64,000 bases of DNA from Xanthobacter aminoxidans (GCF_023571765.1 NZ_JAMJXC010000001.1:124001-188000), one strand, 5' to 3'. Numbered from the stretch's first letter, positions 1 to 10,100 are shown. Notes: generated by a model from the sequence alone, not told the origin. A program made the numbers and translations.

Positions 1-572
1 TCGGCGCCGTGGCTCGGGCCGCTCTCGCTCCAGCCCATCCACTTCTTCACGCGGCCCATCTTGAGGCCGATCTCGGACAGCCGGCCGATGATGGCGTCGG
101 CGAAGTCGCGGTTCTCGGCGAGGTAGGCGCGGCCCTCCTCGGTGATGGCGTAGCGCTTCTTCGAGCCGTCCGCCTCGGCGGTCACATAGCCCGCCTCTTC
201 CAGGAAGGTGAGGGTGGGATAGACCACGCCCGGGCTCGGCGAATACCAGCCGGCGGTCTTCTCCTCGATCAGCTTGATGATCTCGTAGCCGTGGCGCGGC
301 TGCTCGGCGATGAGCGACAGGGCCAGAAGCTTGAGGTCGCCCTGGGCCAGCATGCGGCCGATGCGGAACATGTCGCCGCCCCCGCGCCCGCCGCGTCCGC
401 CAGGTCCCCCGCCGCCGCGATGGCCGCCGAACTCGCCAGGACCATGGCCGTGGCCGCCGCGCCCCGCGAACTCATGCTCGCCGAACGCGCGTCCACCAAA
501 ATCGCCGCCCATTTCGCCGCCAAAGCCACGGCCACGGCGGGCGTCCCGCCAGTCTCGTCTGCATCCGAACAT
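1..572 (-). CDS. PadR-family transcriptional regulator with Gly/His-rich N-terminus (partial, C-terminus off the left edge)
   Basis: Read on the minus strand from the ATG at 570-572. The first ~65 residues are low complexity, rich in Gly, Arg and His (for example GRGGHGHGPGEFGGH). A PadR winged-helix core follows, including LKLLALSLIAEQPRHGYEI and a segment reading SPGVVYPTLTFLEEAGYV then KKRYAITEEGRAYL. PadR proteins are small dimeric repressors; the layout of a His-rich tail before a PadR domain resembles E. coli YqjI, which senses nickel/iron through its tail, so metal sensing is a possible but unproven role here. Two further in-frame ATGs exist (510 and 371 on this strand). The gene continues past base 1, so its length is unknown. 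A strong palindrome lies 45-60 bp upstream, consistent with autoregulation. Confidence 0.85.
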   Translation of the reverse strand, partial: MFGCRRDWRDARRGRGFGGEMGGDFGGRAFGEHEFAGRGGHGHGPGEFGGHRGGGGPGGRGGRGGGDMFRIGRMLAQGDLKLLALSLIAEQPRHGYEIIKLIEEKTAGWYSPSPGVVYPTLTFLEEAGYVTAEADGSKKRYAITEEGRAYLAENRDFADAIIGRLSEIGLKMGRVKKWMGWSESGPSHGA

Positions 573-585
573 TCGGAAGTCTCCT

Positions 586-636
586 TAGATATGTCGTTAG
601 ATATAGCGACGATGGTTATATCGTTCGATATATCTG
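586..636. promoter_or_regulatory. Probable PadR operator cluster upstream of the PadR gene
   Basis: A perfect inverted repeat TATATCG-TT-CGATATA occupies 617-632. Beside it TAGATAT occurs twice, 12 bp apart, at 586-592 and 598-604. The AT-rich stretch stands out in very GC-rich surroundings and sits directly upstream of the PadR start at 572. PadR proteins of this kind commonly bind ATAT-rich dyads over their own promoter. The assignment is inferred from position and symmetry. Confidence 0.6.
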
Positions 637-724
637 GATGACAAGGGGCTCCTCCGAAAAATCCGTTCAGCCTTTCTGAAGGCCCGCGCTTGCAGGATCG
701 GCCCAATCGCCGGAGTCTTCCTCA

Positions 725-1708
725 ATGGCCATGTCAGATCAGGATCGCGCCGCCCGCGCCGCCCACGGCCTCGCCAGTGCCGCCGCGCCGGATGTGGCGG
801 CCGCCGTCGAGGGCTGGCTGGCGCGCCTTGCCCACGAACGGCGGCTCTCGGCCAAGACGCTGGAGGCCTATGCCCGTGATCTTTCGGTGGTGCTCGTCCG
901 GCTCACCGACCATCTCGGCAAGCGCCCGACGCTTCCCGATCTCGCCGCACTGACACCGGCGGACGTGCGGGCCGTGCTCGCCTCCCGTCGGGCCGAGGGC
1001 GTCGCCCCGCGCACTTTGGTGCGCCTTCTCGCCGCCGCACGCTCCTTCGGCCGGCATCTGGAGCGGGAAGGGCAGGGCAAGGTCGGCGCGCTCACGGCGG
1101 TGCGCGCCCCCAAGGTGCCGAAGGGCCTGCCCAAGCCCGTCTCCGTCGCCGCCGCCCGCGCGCTGGCTGATCCCGACACCCGTGCCGGCGAGGCACGCGA
1201 GGCGTGGGTGCTGGCGCGCGACGCGGCAGTGATCGCCCTGCTCTACGGGGCGGGCCTGCGCATCTCGGAGGCGCTGGGCCTCTCGGCGGGGATGATGTCG
1301 CCCGGCACGACGCAGATCACGGTGACGGGGAAGGGCAACAAGACGCGCATGGTGCCGTTGATCGCGCCGGTGCTCGCGGCGGTGGATGCCTATCGCGGTC
1401 TCTGTCCTTATCCTCTGGCGCCGGACAAGCCGCTGTTCCGGGGGGCGCGGGGTGGGCCGCTCTCGCCGCGCATCGTGCAATTGGCGGTGGAGCGGATGCG
1501 CGGCGCGCTGGGCCTTCCCGACAGCGCGACGCCCCACGCCTTGCGCCATTCCTTCGCCACTCACCTCCTCTCGCGGGGCGGTGATCTCAGGGCGATCCAG
1601 GAACTGCTCGGCCACGCCTCGCTCTCCACCACGCAGATCTATACGCAGGTCGATGCCGCCGCCCTCATGAACGCCTGGCGCGCTGCCCATCCGAGGGCGC
1701 GGGCGTAA
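725..1708 (+). CDS. xerC: Tyrosine recombinase XerC
   Basis: 327 residues, usual length for XerC. It has an N-terminal SAM-like core-binding domain (VEGWLARLAHERRLSAKTLEAY, here residues ~20-40) and a C-terminal catalytic domain: catalytic Arg179 in GAGLRISEAL, the HxLRHSFATHLL box, LLGHASLSTTQIYTQV with nucleophile Tyr306. With XerD it would resolve chromosome dimers at dif. A second ATG lies two codons in (731). Stand-alone between the PadR gene and a VOC gene; no other phage genes are nearby, which favours the housekeeping enzyme over a phage integrase. Confidence 0.9.
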   Translation: MAMSDQDRAARAAHGLASAAAPDVAAAVEGWLARLAHERRLSAKTLEAYARDLSVVLVRLTDHLGKRPTLPDLAALTPADVRAVLASRRAEGVAPRTLVRLLAAARSFGRHLEREGQGKVGALTAVRAPKVPKGLPKPVSVAAARALADPDTRAGEAREAWVLARDAAVIALLYGAGLRISEALGLSAGMMSPGTTQITVTGKGNKTRMVPLIAPVLAAVDAYRGLCPYPLAPDKPLFRGARGGPLSPRIVQLAVERMRGALGLPDSATPHALRHSFATHLLSRGGDLRAIQELLGHASLSTTQIYTQVDAAALMNAWRAAHPRARA

Positions 1709-1722
1709 GCAGGAGCTGAAGC

Positions 1723-2157
1723 ATGACGTTCACGCCCGTCCGCCCCGTCATCGAGCATCTCTCCGTCACCACCGTGGACCTTGCCCGCGCGGTGCGCTTC
1801 TACGATGCGGTGCTGGCGCCCCTCGGCCTCGTGCGGGTGGCCGACTATGACGAGCCGGAGGGCGCTTCCGCCTGCTGGGGGCCGCCGGGTACCCTGCCGG
1901 CACCGGAGGGCGTGCCGGGCGCCGCGCCCTTCTGGGTGCAGTTGCGCGAAGGGCCGGTGACGCCGCCGCCGGGCACCCATATCGCCTTCTGCGCGGCGGA
2001 CCGGGCGGCGGTGGAGGCTTTCCATGCGGCGGGCCTCGCCACCGGCGGAACGGACTACGGCGCGCCGGGTCTGCGGCCCCAGTACGGCCCCGGCTATTAC
2101 GCCTCATTCCTCATGGACCCGGACGGCTGGCGCATCGAGGCCGTCGCCTACGTGTAG
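1723..2157 (+). CDS. VOC-family (glyoxalase/bleomycin-resistance fold) protein
   Basis: 144 residues. Opens with the typical VOC start IEHLSVTTVDLARAVRFYDAVLAPLGL and ends with the paired element GPGYYASFLMDPDGWRIEAV, where the metal-binding Glu of the fold is expected. Single VOC domain repeat-pair, so probably a dimer. The substrate cannot be read from sequence; relatives include lactoylglutathione lyase-like proteins and dioxygenases. It starts 15 bp after xerC, perhaps cotranscribed. Confidence 0.85.
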   Translation: MTFTPVRPVIEHLSVTTVDLARAVRFYDAVLAPLGLVRVADYDEPEGASACWGPPGTLPAPEGVPGAAPFWVQLREGPVTPPPGTHIAFCAADRAAVEAFHAAGLATGGTDYGAPGLRPQYGPGYYASFLMDPDGWRIEAVAYV

Positions 2158-2301
2158 GGCTGCGCTGGTTTGCCGGCTGTGGGCCGGCGGCGGTCTGCCC
2201 TTTCAATGCTGGTAAACGCTCCGTTATCCTTCGCAAGTGATTCGCGGCGCGCCGCAGAGAGGCTGCGGCAGCCGCAGGGCAGGGGAAGGACACCGGGGCG
2301 A

Positions 2302-4821
2302 ATGGCGGAGCGCATCCGGAGGAGCGGCGCGCGGCGTCCGGCGCGCGGGCGCAGGCTGGGGCCGGCCCCGGCGAGGGGATGCGCGAATTTCTGCGTCGGC
2401 ACCCGGACCGCGCTGTTCGGCTCCTTTCTCCTCGCCACCACCGCTCTTGCCGGCACCCCGGCCTCCGCCGACGGCTGGAGCATTGCCATGGGCGCGGCCG
2501 AAACGCTGTGGCCGGTCATCGCTCTGTCCGCCTGCGCCGTCGTCGGCCTCGTGGCCCTGAGGTCCCGCCGGGTGGCCGCCGATCTCGGCGCGCGCATGGA
2601 CAAGGCCGAGGCCGAGGCCCGCGATGCCGGCGCCGCCGCCGCCCGGGCCCGGGCGGAAGCCCATGCCGCGCGCTCCCTCCTCACCGCCGGCGCGCCCGCT
2701 TTTATGACCTGGAGCGGCCGCGCGCTTCCGGTGGATGTGCACGGCGCGACGCCGGAAGCTTTCCGCGCCAGCCTCGGCGCCGCCTCCGCTGCCCTCGACC
2801 GCGCGCTGGAGCAACTGCGCCGGGAAGACGGCACCGTTTCCCAGCTGGTGGACACCCCGGCCGGTCCCGCGCGGCTGGAAGGCCATAGCCTCGGCGGCGC
2901 GGGCGTGCTGCTCCTGCGTCCGGCCGATACGGTGGATACCGCCGCAAAAGCCGATGCCGTCGATTTCGCCGAGGCGGAGCGGATGGCCCATGGCCTCGCC
3001 GCCGCTCTCGATGCCGCCGCGGCGCCGGCCTGGCTGCGCCGGCCGGATGGCACGCTGGTCTATGTGAATCCCGCTTTCGCCACCGCGGTGGGGGCGCCTT
3101 CGGCCGCCGAGGCGCGCGCCGCCGGCCTCGATCTGCTCGACACCCGCATCCGCAGCGCCGCGCTCACCGCAGAGGGGGCAGCCGGCACCTTCCGCCAGCG
3201 GGTGAAGGCGGTGGCGAGTGGCCAGCGGCGGCAGATGGACGTGGTGGAGGTGGCCGGCCCCTTCGGTACCGCCGGCATCGCCATCGACGTGACCGGCGAG
3301 GACGCGGCGAAGGCCGAGACCGCCCGCACGGTTGCCGCCCACCAGCGCACGCTGGACCAGCTGACCACCGCCGTCGCCATCTTCGGCGCCGACGAGCGCC
3401 TCGTCTTCCACAATGCGGCCTATGAGCGCCTGTTCGATCTCGCCCCCGGCCTCCTCGACCAGCGCCCGCCGGAAAACGAAATCCTCGAAGACCTGCGCCG
3501 CCGGCGCAAGGTGCCGGAGCAGGCCGATTTCCGCGCGTGGCGGGCGCAATTGCGCGAGGCCTATCGCGCCATCGAGCCGGTGAACGACTGGTGGCACCTG
3601 CCCGGCGGGCAGATGCTGCGCGTGGTCATCACGCCCAATGCCGAGGGCGGCATCACCTATCTGTTCGACGACCTCTCCGAGCATCTGGCGCTGGAGAGCC
3701 GCTACAACAGCCTCATCCGCATCCAGGGCGAGACGCTGGACGGCCTCGCCGAGGCGGTGGCGGTGTTCGGCGCGGACGGGCGGCTCAACCTCTACAATCA
3801 GGCCTTCCTCGCGCTCTGGTCCCTCGACGCCCAGGCCATGGGCGACAAGCCCCATGTGGACGCGGTGGCCGCCATGTGCCGCCCGCTCTATGGCGAGACG
3901 GCCGCCTTCTCCCGCATCCGCCAGGCGGTGACGGCCATCGGCCCGCGCGAGGTCACGACGCTGCGCATCGAGCGGCCGGACGGCCGGGTGCTCGACGGCG
4001 CCACCCAGCCGCTGCCGGACGGCGGCACCATGGTGACGTTCCGCGATGTCACCGACAGCGTGAAGGTGGAGCGCGCGCTGACCGAGCGCGCCGAGGCGCT
4101 GGAGGCGGCGGACAAGCTCAAGAACGCCTTCGTCGGCCACGTCTCCTACCATTTGCGCACGCCCCTCAATACCCTGATGGGCTATGCCGACATGCTGCGC
4201 GAGGGCCTTGCCGGCCCGCTCAACGACCGCCAGCGCGACTATCTCGACCACATGCGCCAGTCCTCGGACCTGCTGCGCGCCCTCATCGACGACATCCTCG
4301 ACCTCGCCACCATCGATGCCGGCGCCATGGAGCTGGATCTCGCCGAGGTGGACGTGCGCGAGCTGGTTCTCTCCGTCGCCGAGGCGGTGCGCGACAGCGT
4401 GGACGAGGCGCGGCTTTCCCTCGCCGTGAACATCGATCCCGCGGCGGGCGTCTTCGTCGCCGATGCGCGGCGGCTGCGGCAGATCCTGTTCAATCTCCTG
4501 TCCAACGCCATCGCCGTCTCGCCCGAGGGCGCCACCGTGACGCTCGGCGCCGCGCGGCGCGACGGGGCGCTGGTGTTCACCGTCCGCGACGAGGGTCCTG
4601 GCGTGCCGGCGGAGGTGAAGGAGACGCTGTTCGATCGCTTCGAGAGCCGCAGCGCCGGCCCGCGCCATCGCGGGGTGGGTCTGGGCCTTGCCATCGTGCG
4701 CTCCTTCGTGAGCCTGCATGGCGGCTCGGTCACGGTGGGGCCGGCGTCCGCGACGCGCGGCACCCTCGCCACCTGCATCTTCCCGCTCGAAGGCGAGCGC
4801 CGGCGGGAGGCTGCCGAATGA
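2302..4821 (+). CDS. divL: DivL-type PAS sensor pseudo-histidine kinase (Tyr in place of the phospho-acceptor His)
   Basis: The chosen ATG (2302) follows GGGGAAGGA and gives 839 residues; in-frame alternatives are ATG 2206 and TTG 2170. Two hydrophobic stretches near the N-terminus (LFGSFLLATTALAG; VIALSACAVVGLVAL) suggest membrane anchoring. Several PAS-like repeats follow (WLRRPDGTLVYVNPAFATAV; AIFGADERLVFHNAAYERLF; VAVFGADGRLNLYNQAFLAL). The H-box reads HVSYHLRTPLN: Tyr616 stands exactly where kinases have His. The ATPase boxes remain (QILFNLLSNA, DEGPGVP, GVGLGLAIVRS). This is the hallmark of DivL, which in Caulobacter couples DivK to the CckA-CtrA phosphorelay. The downstream tsaE gene overlaps the stop codon, matching the usual divL neighbourhood. 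Confidence 0.9.
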   Translation: MAERIRRSGARRPARGRRLGPAPARGCANFCVGTRTALFGSFLLATTALAGTPASADGWSIAMGAAETLWPVIALSACAVVGLVALRSRRVAADLGARMDKAEAEARDAGAAAARARAEAHAARSLLTAGAPAFMTWSGRALPVDVHGATPEAFRASLGAASAALDRALEQLRREDGTVSQLVDTPAGPARLEGHSLGGAGVLLLRPADTVDTAAKADAVDFAEAERMAHGLAAALDAAAAPAWLRRPDGTLVYVNPAFATAVGAPSAAEARAAGLDLLDTRIRSAALTAEGAAGTFRQRVKAVASGQRRQMDVVEVAGPFGTAGIAIDVTGEDAAKAETARTVAAHQRTLDQLTTAVAIFGADERLVFHNAAYERLFDLAPGLLDQRPPENEILEDLRRRRKVPEQADFRAWRAQLREAYRAIEPVNDWWHLPGGQMLRVVITPNAEGGITYLFDDLSEHLALESRYNSLIRIQGETLDGLAEAVAVFGADGRLNLYNQAFLALWSLDAQAMGDKPHVDAVAAMCRPLYGETAAFSRIRQAVTAIGPREVTTLRIERPDGRVLDGATQPLPDGGTMVTFRDVTDSVKVERALTERAEALEAADKLKNAFVGHVSYHLRTPLNTLMGYADMLREGLAGPLNDRQRDYLDHMRQSSDLLRALIDDILDLATIDAGAMELDLAEVDVRELVLSVAEAVRDSVDEARLSLAVNIDPAAGVFVADARRLRQILFNLLSNAIAVSPEGATVTLGAARRDGALVFTVRDEGPGVPAEVKETLFDRFESRSAGPRHRGVGLGLAIVRSFVSLHGGSVTVGPASATRGTLATCIFPLEGERRREAAE

Positions 4822-6389
4822 GCATCGTGCTGGAACGCCTTGAAGGTCAGCCGGTGGCCTGCCGCGTGGTGCTGAAGGACCTCGCCGCCACCAGCCGTCT
4901 CGCTTCGCTCATCGCCAGCTGGTTCGGGGGCAAGGACACCATCACCCTCACCGGCGACCTCGGCGCCGGCAAGACGGAGCTGGCCCGCGCGCTCATCCGC
5001 GCCTTCGCCGACGATCCCACCGTGGACGTGCCGAGCCCCACCTTCCCGATCCTCATCACCTACGACTTTCCCCGCGGCCGGGTGGTGCACGCCGATCTCT
5101 ACCGCATCCAGGAGCCGGACGAGCTGGACGAGCTCGGCTGGGACGAGATGCGCGAGAACGCGCTCCTCATGGTGGAATGGCCCGAGCGCGCCGAGGAGCG
5201 CCTGCCGGCTGACCGTCTCGATGTGGCGCTCTATCTTGCCGCCGGCACGCGGGACGCGGCCGATCTCGGCCCGGAGGCGCGCATCGCCATCGTCACCGGC
5301 TATGGCAAGTTCGGCCCGCGGCTCGACCGGCTGATGATCGCCCAGTCGCTCATCGAGCAGAGCGGCTTTGCCGAGGCGGCGCACCGCTTCCTGCAGGGCG
5401 ACGCCTCCGCCCGTTCCTACAGCCGCCTCGTGCTGGGCGATCGCTCCGCCATCGTCATGAACGCGCCGCGCCAGCCGGATGGACCGCCGCTGAAGCGCGG
5501 CCTGCCCTACAGCCAGCTTGTGCATCTGGCGGAAGACGTGAAGCCGTTCGTCGCCATGGACCGGGCGCTCTTGGCGCAGGGCCTGTCTGCGCCGCTCATC
5601 TATTCGGCGGATCTGGAAGCCGGCATACTCGTGCTGGAAGACCTCGGCCCGGAATTTGTGGTGGCCGGCACCCCGCCCGCCCCGGTGCCGGAGCGCTATC
5701 GCCTCGCGGTGGAAGTGCTCGCCACCCTGCACAGCCGGCCTTTGCCGCGCACGTTGAACATTGCGCCCCGGGTGGAGCGGGCGCTGCCGTCTTACGACGT
5801 CGCTGCCATGCTCACCGAAATCGACCTGATGCTGGACTGGTACCTGCCGTCCCGCGGCATCCGGCTCGACGGGGTGGTGCGCGAGGAATTCCGCCTGCTG
5901 TGGCGCAGCGCGCTCAACCCGGCCATGGCCGAGCCGCCCACCTGGGTGCTGCGCGACTACCACTCCCCCAACCTCATCTGGCTGCCCCAACGGGAGGGCC
6001 TGCGCCGCATCGGTCTCATCGATTTCCAGGACGCGGTGATGGGGCCGGCGGCCTATGACGTGGTGTCGCTGGCGCAGGATGCGCGGGTGGATGTGCCGGA
6101 GGAGCTGGAGCTCGAACTCGTGCGCCGCTACGTGGCGATGCGCCGCGAGGCGGACCCCACCTTCGATCCGCGCGGCTTCGCCCGCACCTACGCGCTGATG
6201 GGCGCCCAGCGGGCCAGCAAGATCCTCGGCATCTTTTCGCGCCTCAACGATCGCGACGGCAAGCCGCATTATCTCCGGCACCTGCCGCGCATCCGGCGCT
6301 ATCTCGCCCGCTGCCTCGCCCATGAGGAGCTGGGATCGCTGCGCATGTGGTATGAGGCGGTGCTGCCATCGAAGGACCTCTCCGCGTGA
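4818..6389 (+). CDS. tsaE: TsaE-AmgK fusion: tRNA t6A ATPase plus cell-wall amino-sugar kinase
   Basis: The ATG at 4818 overlaps the divL stop (ATGA), giving 523 residues. Residues ~1-155 are TsaE: Walker A GDLGAGKTEL, VPSPTFPILITYDF, and HADLYRI. TsaE supports N6-threonylcarbamoyl-adenosine formation on tRNA. Residues ~180-523 are an aminoglycoside-phosphotransferase-fold kinase (DASARSYSRL, catalytic VLRDYHSPNLIW, metal-binding IDFQDAVMGPAAYD), like AmgK, which phosphorylates MurNAc/GlcNAc at C1 for peptidoglycan recycling. The next gene, murU, supplies the following step. The two activities are unrelated, but the fusion is common in this order. Confidence 0.88.
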   Translation: MSIVLERLEGQPVACRVVLKDLAATSRLASLIASWFGGKDTITLTGDLGAGKTELARALIRAFADDPTVDVPSPTFPILITYDFPRGRVVHADLYRIQEPDELDELGWDEMRENALLMVEWPERAEERLPADRLDVALYLAAGTRDAADLGPEARIAIVTGYGKFGPRLDRLMIAQSLIEQSGFAEAAHRFLQGDASARSYSRLVLGDRSAIVMNAPRQPDGPPLKRGLPYSQLVHLAEDVKPFVAMDRALLAQGLSAPLIYSADLEAGILVLEDLGPEFVVAGTPPAPVPERYRLAVEVLATLHSRPLPRTLNIAPRVERALPSYDVAAMLTEIDLMLDWYLPSRGIRLDGVVREEFRLLWRSALNPAMAEPPTWVLRDYHSPNLIWLPQREGLRRIGLIDFQDAVMGPAAYDVVSLAQDARVDVPEELELELVRRYVAMRREADPTFDPRGFARTYALMGAQRASKILGIFSRLNDRDGKPHYLRHLPRIRRYLARCLAHEELGSLRMWYEAVLPSKDLSA

Positions 6390-7153
6390 CCGCTGCCCCC
6401 GACACGCTGCTTGACGTGCCCGCCGCCGGATCCGTCCGGGTTGATACCGCCATGGTGCTCGCTGCCGGCCTCGGCACGCGGATGCGCCCCCTCACCGACA
6501 CCCGCCCCAAGCCGCTGGTGGAGGTGGACGGTCGCGCGCTGGTGGACCATGTGCTTGACCGCGTGGCCGCCGCCGGCATTCCCCGCGCCATCGTGAACGT
6601 GCACCACCATGCCGATCTGCTGGAAGCACACCTCAAGGCCCGCGCGGGCGCGCCCGACATCCTCGTCTCCGACGAGCGCGGCCTGCTGCTCGAGACCGGT
6701 GGCGGCGTGCGCAAGGCGCTGCCGCTGATCGGCGACACGCCCTTCCTGGCCATCAATTCCGACACGATCTGGATCGAGGGCGCGCGGCCGAACCTCGTGC
6801 GGCTCATGGAGCAGTTCGATCCCGAACGGATGGACGCGCTGCTGCTGCTCGCCTCCGCCGCTCATTCCATCGGCTATGACGGCCTGGGCGATTTCCAGAT
6901 GGACAAGCTCGGCCGGCTGGAGCGCCGGGGCGAGCGCACCATCGCCCCCTTCGTCTATGCCGGCGCCGCCATCCTGAAGCCGGAGCTGTTCGAGGGCACG
7001 CCGGAGGGCGCTTTCTCCTTGAACCGCGTGTTCGACCGCGCGGCGGCAGCGGAGCGGCTGTTTGGCTTGCGGCTCGACGGCATCTGGATGCATGTGGGCA
7101 CGCCCGATGCCATCGCTTTGGCCGAGGAGGCCATCGAGCGGTCGAGCGATTGA
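6386..7153 (+). CDS. murU: MurU-like N-acetylmuramate-1-phosphate uridylyltransferase
   Basis: 255 residues from a GTG that overlaps the previous stop (GTGA). The nucleotidyltransferase signature is MVLAAGLGTRMRPLTDTRPK near residue 23, followed by a sugar-nucleotide binding region (NSDTIWIEG) and a C-terminal WMHVGTPDAI. MurU turns MurNAc-1-phosphate into UDP-MurNAc, completing the recycling bypass begun by AmgK, which is encoded just upstream. Short related enzymes can be glucose-1-phosphate or mannose-1-phosphate transferases; the neighbour settles the call. Confidence 0.85.
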   Translation: MTAAPDTLLDVPAAGSVRVDTAMVLAAGLGTRMRPLTDTRPKPLVEVDGRALVDHVLDRVAAAGIPRAIVNVHHHADLLEAHLKARAGAPDILVSDERGLLLETGGGVRKALPLIGDTPFLAINSDTIWIEGARPNLVRLMEQFDPERMDALLLLASAAHSIGYDGLGDFQMDKLGRLERRGERTIAPFVYAGAAILKPELFEGTPEGAFSLNRVFDRAAAAERLFGLRLDGIWMHVGTPDAIALAEEAIERSSD

Positions 7154-7186
7154 GGGTCTTCCTCTGGCGGGACGAGGAGTGAAGCC

Positions 7187-10100
7187 GTGCCGCGCGTGCT
7201 GACCATTCCGCCCTCCGCGCCCTTCCTGCCGGTGCTCGCGCGGGCGCTGCTCGACGGCGCGCTGGTGGAAGGCTTCGCGCCGCGTCACGATCCGCTCGCG
7301 CTGGCCGGTGCCACCGTCTTTCTGCCCACCCGCCGCGCCGGGCGGCTGTTCGCCGAGGCGCTGCTGGAGGCGTCGGGCGGAACGGCGCTGCTGCTGCCGC
7401 GCATCGTGCCCCTGGGCGACGTGGACGAGGACGCGCTCGCCTTCTCGGAAGACGCGCCGGTGCTGGCCGCGCCCCACGCCATCGCCCCGGTCCACCGCCG
7501 GCTGGTGCTGGCGCGGCTGGTCGCGCACTGGCGCGATACGCTGTCCAAGGCGGTGGAGCGGGAGGCGGTCGCCGCCGGCACCGCCTCCACCTTCGCGCTG
7601 GCCGATGCGCTGGGCTCCCTGTTCGACGATCTCACCACCGCCGGCCTCGGCGTCGAGCGGATGGACGGGCTCGTGCCGGACGAGCTGGACCGCTATTTCA
7701 AGGTGGGACTGGATTTCGTCCGCATCGCCCGGCGCGCCTTCTCCGCCTATCTGGCGGAGGAGGGGCTGGTGGAGCCCGCCGCCCGCCGCGACGCGCTGGT
7801 GGATGCCGAGGCGCGCCGCCTCACCGCGCTCGGCACGGCCGCCGGGCCGGTGATCGCCGCCGGCTCCACCGGCTCCATGCCGGCCACCGCGCGCCTGCTG
7901 AAGGCCATCGCCAGCCTGCCCCGCGGCGCGGTGGTGCTGCCAGGGCTGGACCTTGATCTCGACGCGCCCTCCTTTGATCGCCTCGCCGATCCCGTGCACG
8001 GCGCGCCCGACCATCCGCAATACGGCCTCGCCCGCCTCCTCGGCACGCTCGGTGTAGAGCGGGGGGAGGTGGTCCCGCTGGCGCCGCCGGCCCCCTTCGG
8101 CCGTGAGCGGCTGATGGGCGAGGCGCTGCGGCAGGCCGAGATGACCGACCTCTGGGCGACGCTGCCCGCGCGCCTGCCGGCGGACGACCTCGCCGCCGCC
8201 ATGGCCGGCATCAGCGTTGTGGAGGCGGATGACCCCCGCGCCGAGGCGCTGAGCGTCGCGCTCCTGCTGCGCGACAGCCTGGAGCGGCCGGGCGAGACGG
8301 CGGCCCTCGTCACCCCGGATCGCGATCTCGCGCGGCGGGTGGCAGCGGAGATGGCGCGCTTCGGCGTGGCGCTGGACGATTCCGCCGGAACGCCGCTGGC
8401 CGACGCCCCCGCCGGGCGCCTCGCGGGCCTTCTGGTGACGGCGGCGGCCGAAGGGCTGGCGCCGGTGCCGCTGTTCGCCCTCCTCACCCACCCGCTGGCG
8501 CGCTTCGGCCTTGATGCGGAGGCGAAGGCCGATGCGGTGGCGGCTTTGGAACTGGCCGCCCTGCGCGGCCCCCGCCCCGCCGCCGGCCTCGCTGGCCTCT
8601 CCGCCGCGCTGGATGCCCACGATCCCGAAGGCTACCGCCGCTCCGATCCCCGCAGCCGCATCGATGGCGCGGCCATCGCCGCCGCGCGTGATCTGGTGCG
8701 GCGGCTGGAGGGCGCGCTCGGCCCGCTGCTGGCGCTGGGCGACCGGCACGGCGCCGTTCCCCTCGCCGAACTCGTCGCCGCCCATCGCGCCGCGGTGGAG
8801 GCCGCCGCCGGCCGGCTCGATCCCGAGGCGGAAGACGCTGCCGAGGCGGCACTGGCCCGCACCTTCGAGACGCTGGAGCGCGTGGCCGGCGACGGCCCGG
8901 CCCTCGACCTCGCCTCCTATGCCGATGCGGCGGGCGCGCTCTTCTCCGACACCATGGTCCGCCCGCGCGCCGAGCCCCATGCGCGCATCCGCATCCTCGG
9001 CCCGCTGGAGGCGCGCCTCGTCCATGTGGACCGCATGGTGCTGGGCGGTCTGGTGGAGGGCTCCTGGCCCACCATTCCCGAGACCGACCCGTGGCTGAGC
9101 CGCCCCATGCGGGCGCAACTGGGGCTTGATCTGCCGGAGCGGCGCATCGGCCTTGCCGCCCACGATTTCGCTCAAGCCTTCGGCGCGCGGGAGCTGGTGC
9201 TGAGCTTCGCCGCCAAGGTGGGCGGCACCCAGAGCGTGCCCTCCCGCTTCGTGCAGCGGCTGAAGACCGTGGCGGGGGAGGCCGAGTGGGGCGCCGCCCG
9301 CGCGCGCGGCACCCGTTTCGTCCGCGCCGCCCGCCGTTTGGATGAGGCGCCCGCCGTGCCCCGCGCGACCCGCCCCGCGCCCGCCCCGCCGCTGGAGCTG
9401 CGCCCGCGCCGGCTTTCGGTGACGGAGATCGAGACTTTCCTGCGCGATCCCTACTCCATCTATGCCCGCCACGTCCTCGGCCTGTCCCCACTCGATGATC
9501 TCGACGCACCGCCGGGCGGCGCCGAGCGGGGGATGGCGTTGCATGAGGCCGTGGGCCGATTCACCACCGCCTTCCCCGACGACCTGCCGCCCGACGCGCT
9601 GGCGCGGCTGATCGAGGAGGGCGCTCGTGCCTTCGCGCCGCTGAAGGCGTTCCCGGCCGAACATGCCTTGTGGTGGGCGCGGTTCGAGCGGGCGGCGGCC
9701 TTCCTCGTCGCCTTCGAGCGCGAACGGCGGGCGCATCTCGACCGCATCGTCGCCGAGACGAAGGGGAGCCTCGAAATCCCGCTCGCCGCCTCCACCTTCC
9801 GCCTCACCGGCCGCGCCGACCGCATCGAGATCAAGCGCGACGGGACGCTCGCCATCATCGACTACAAGACCGGCACCGCGCCGAGCGCGAAGCAGGCCGC
9901 CTCCCTGTCGCCCCAACTGCCGCTGGAAGCGGCCATGGCCTGGCGGGGCGGGTTCGAGGGCGTGCCGGGGGCGCCGGTGGAGGAACTCACCTATGTGGAG
10001 CTGAAGGGTGGGGCCGACGGCGGCGCGGAAAAGCCGGTGAAGGTGAAGGACCGCTCCACCCACGACCTCGCCGAAGATGCCCTCGCGGGCCTCGAAAGCC

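Noticed and set aside
2224-4719. 831-codon open frame on the minus strand
   Set aside because: Antisense to divL; no recognisable domain and composition typical of a shadow.
4138-4821. Ordinary active histidine kinase
   Set aside because: The phospho-acceptor His is Tyr616; the neighbouring His is one residue off and does not align with the H-box.
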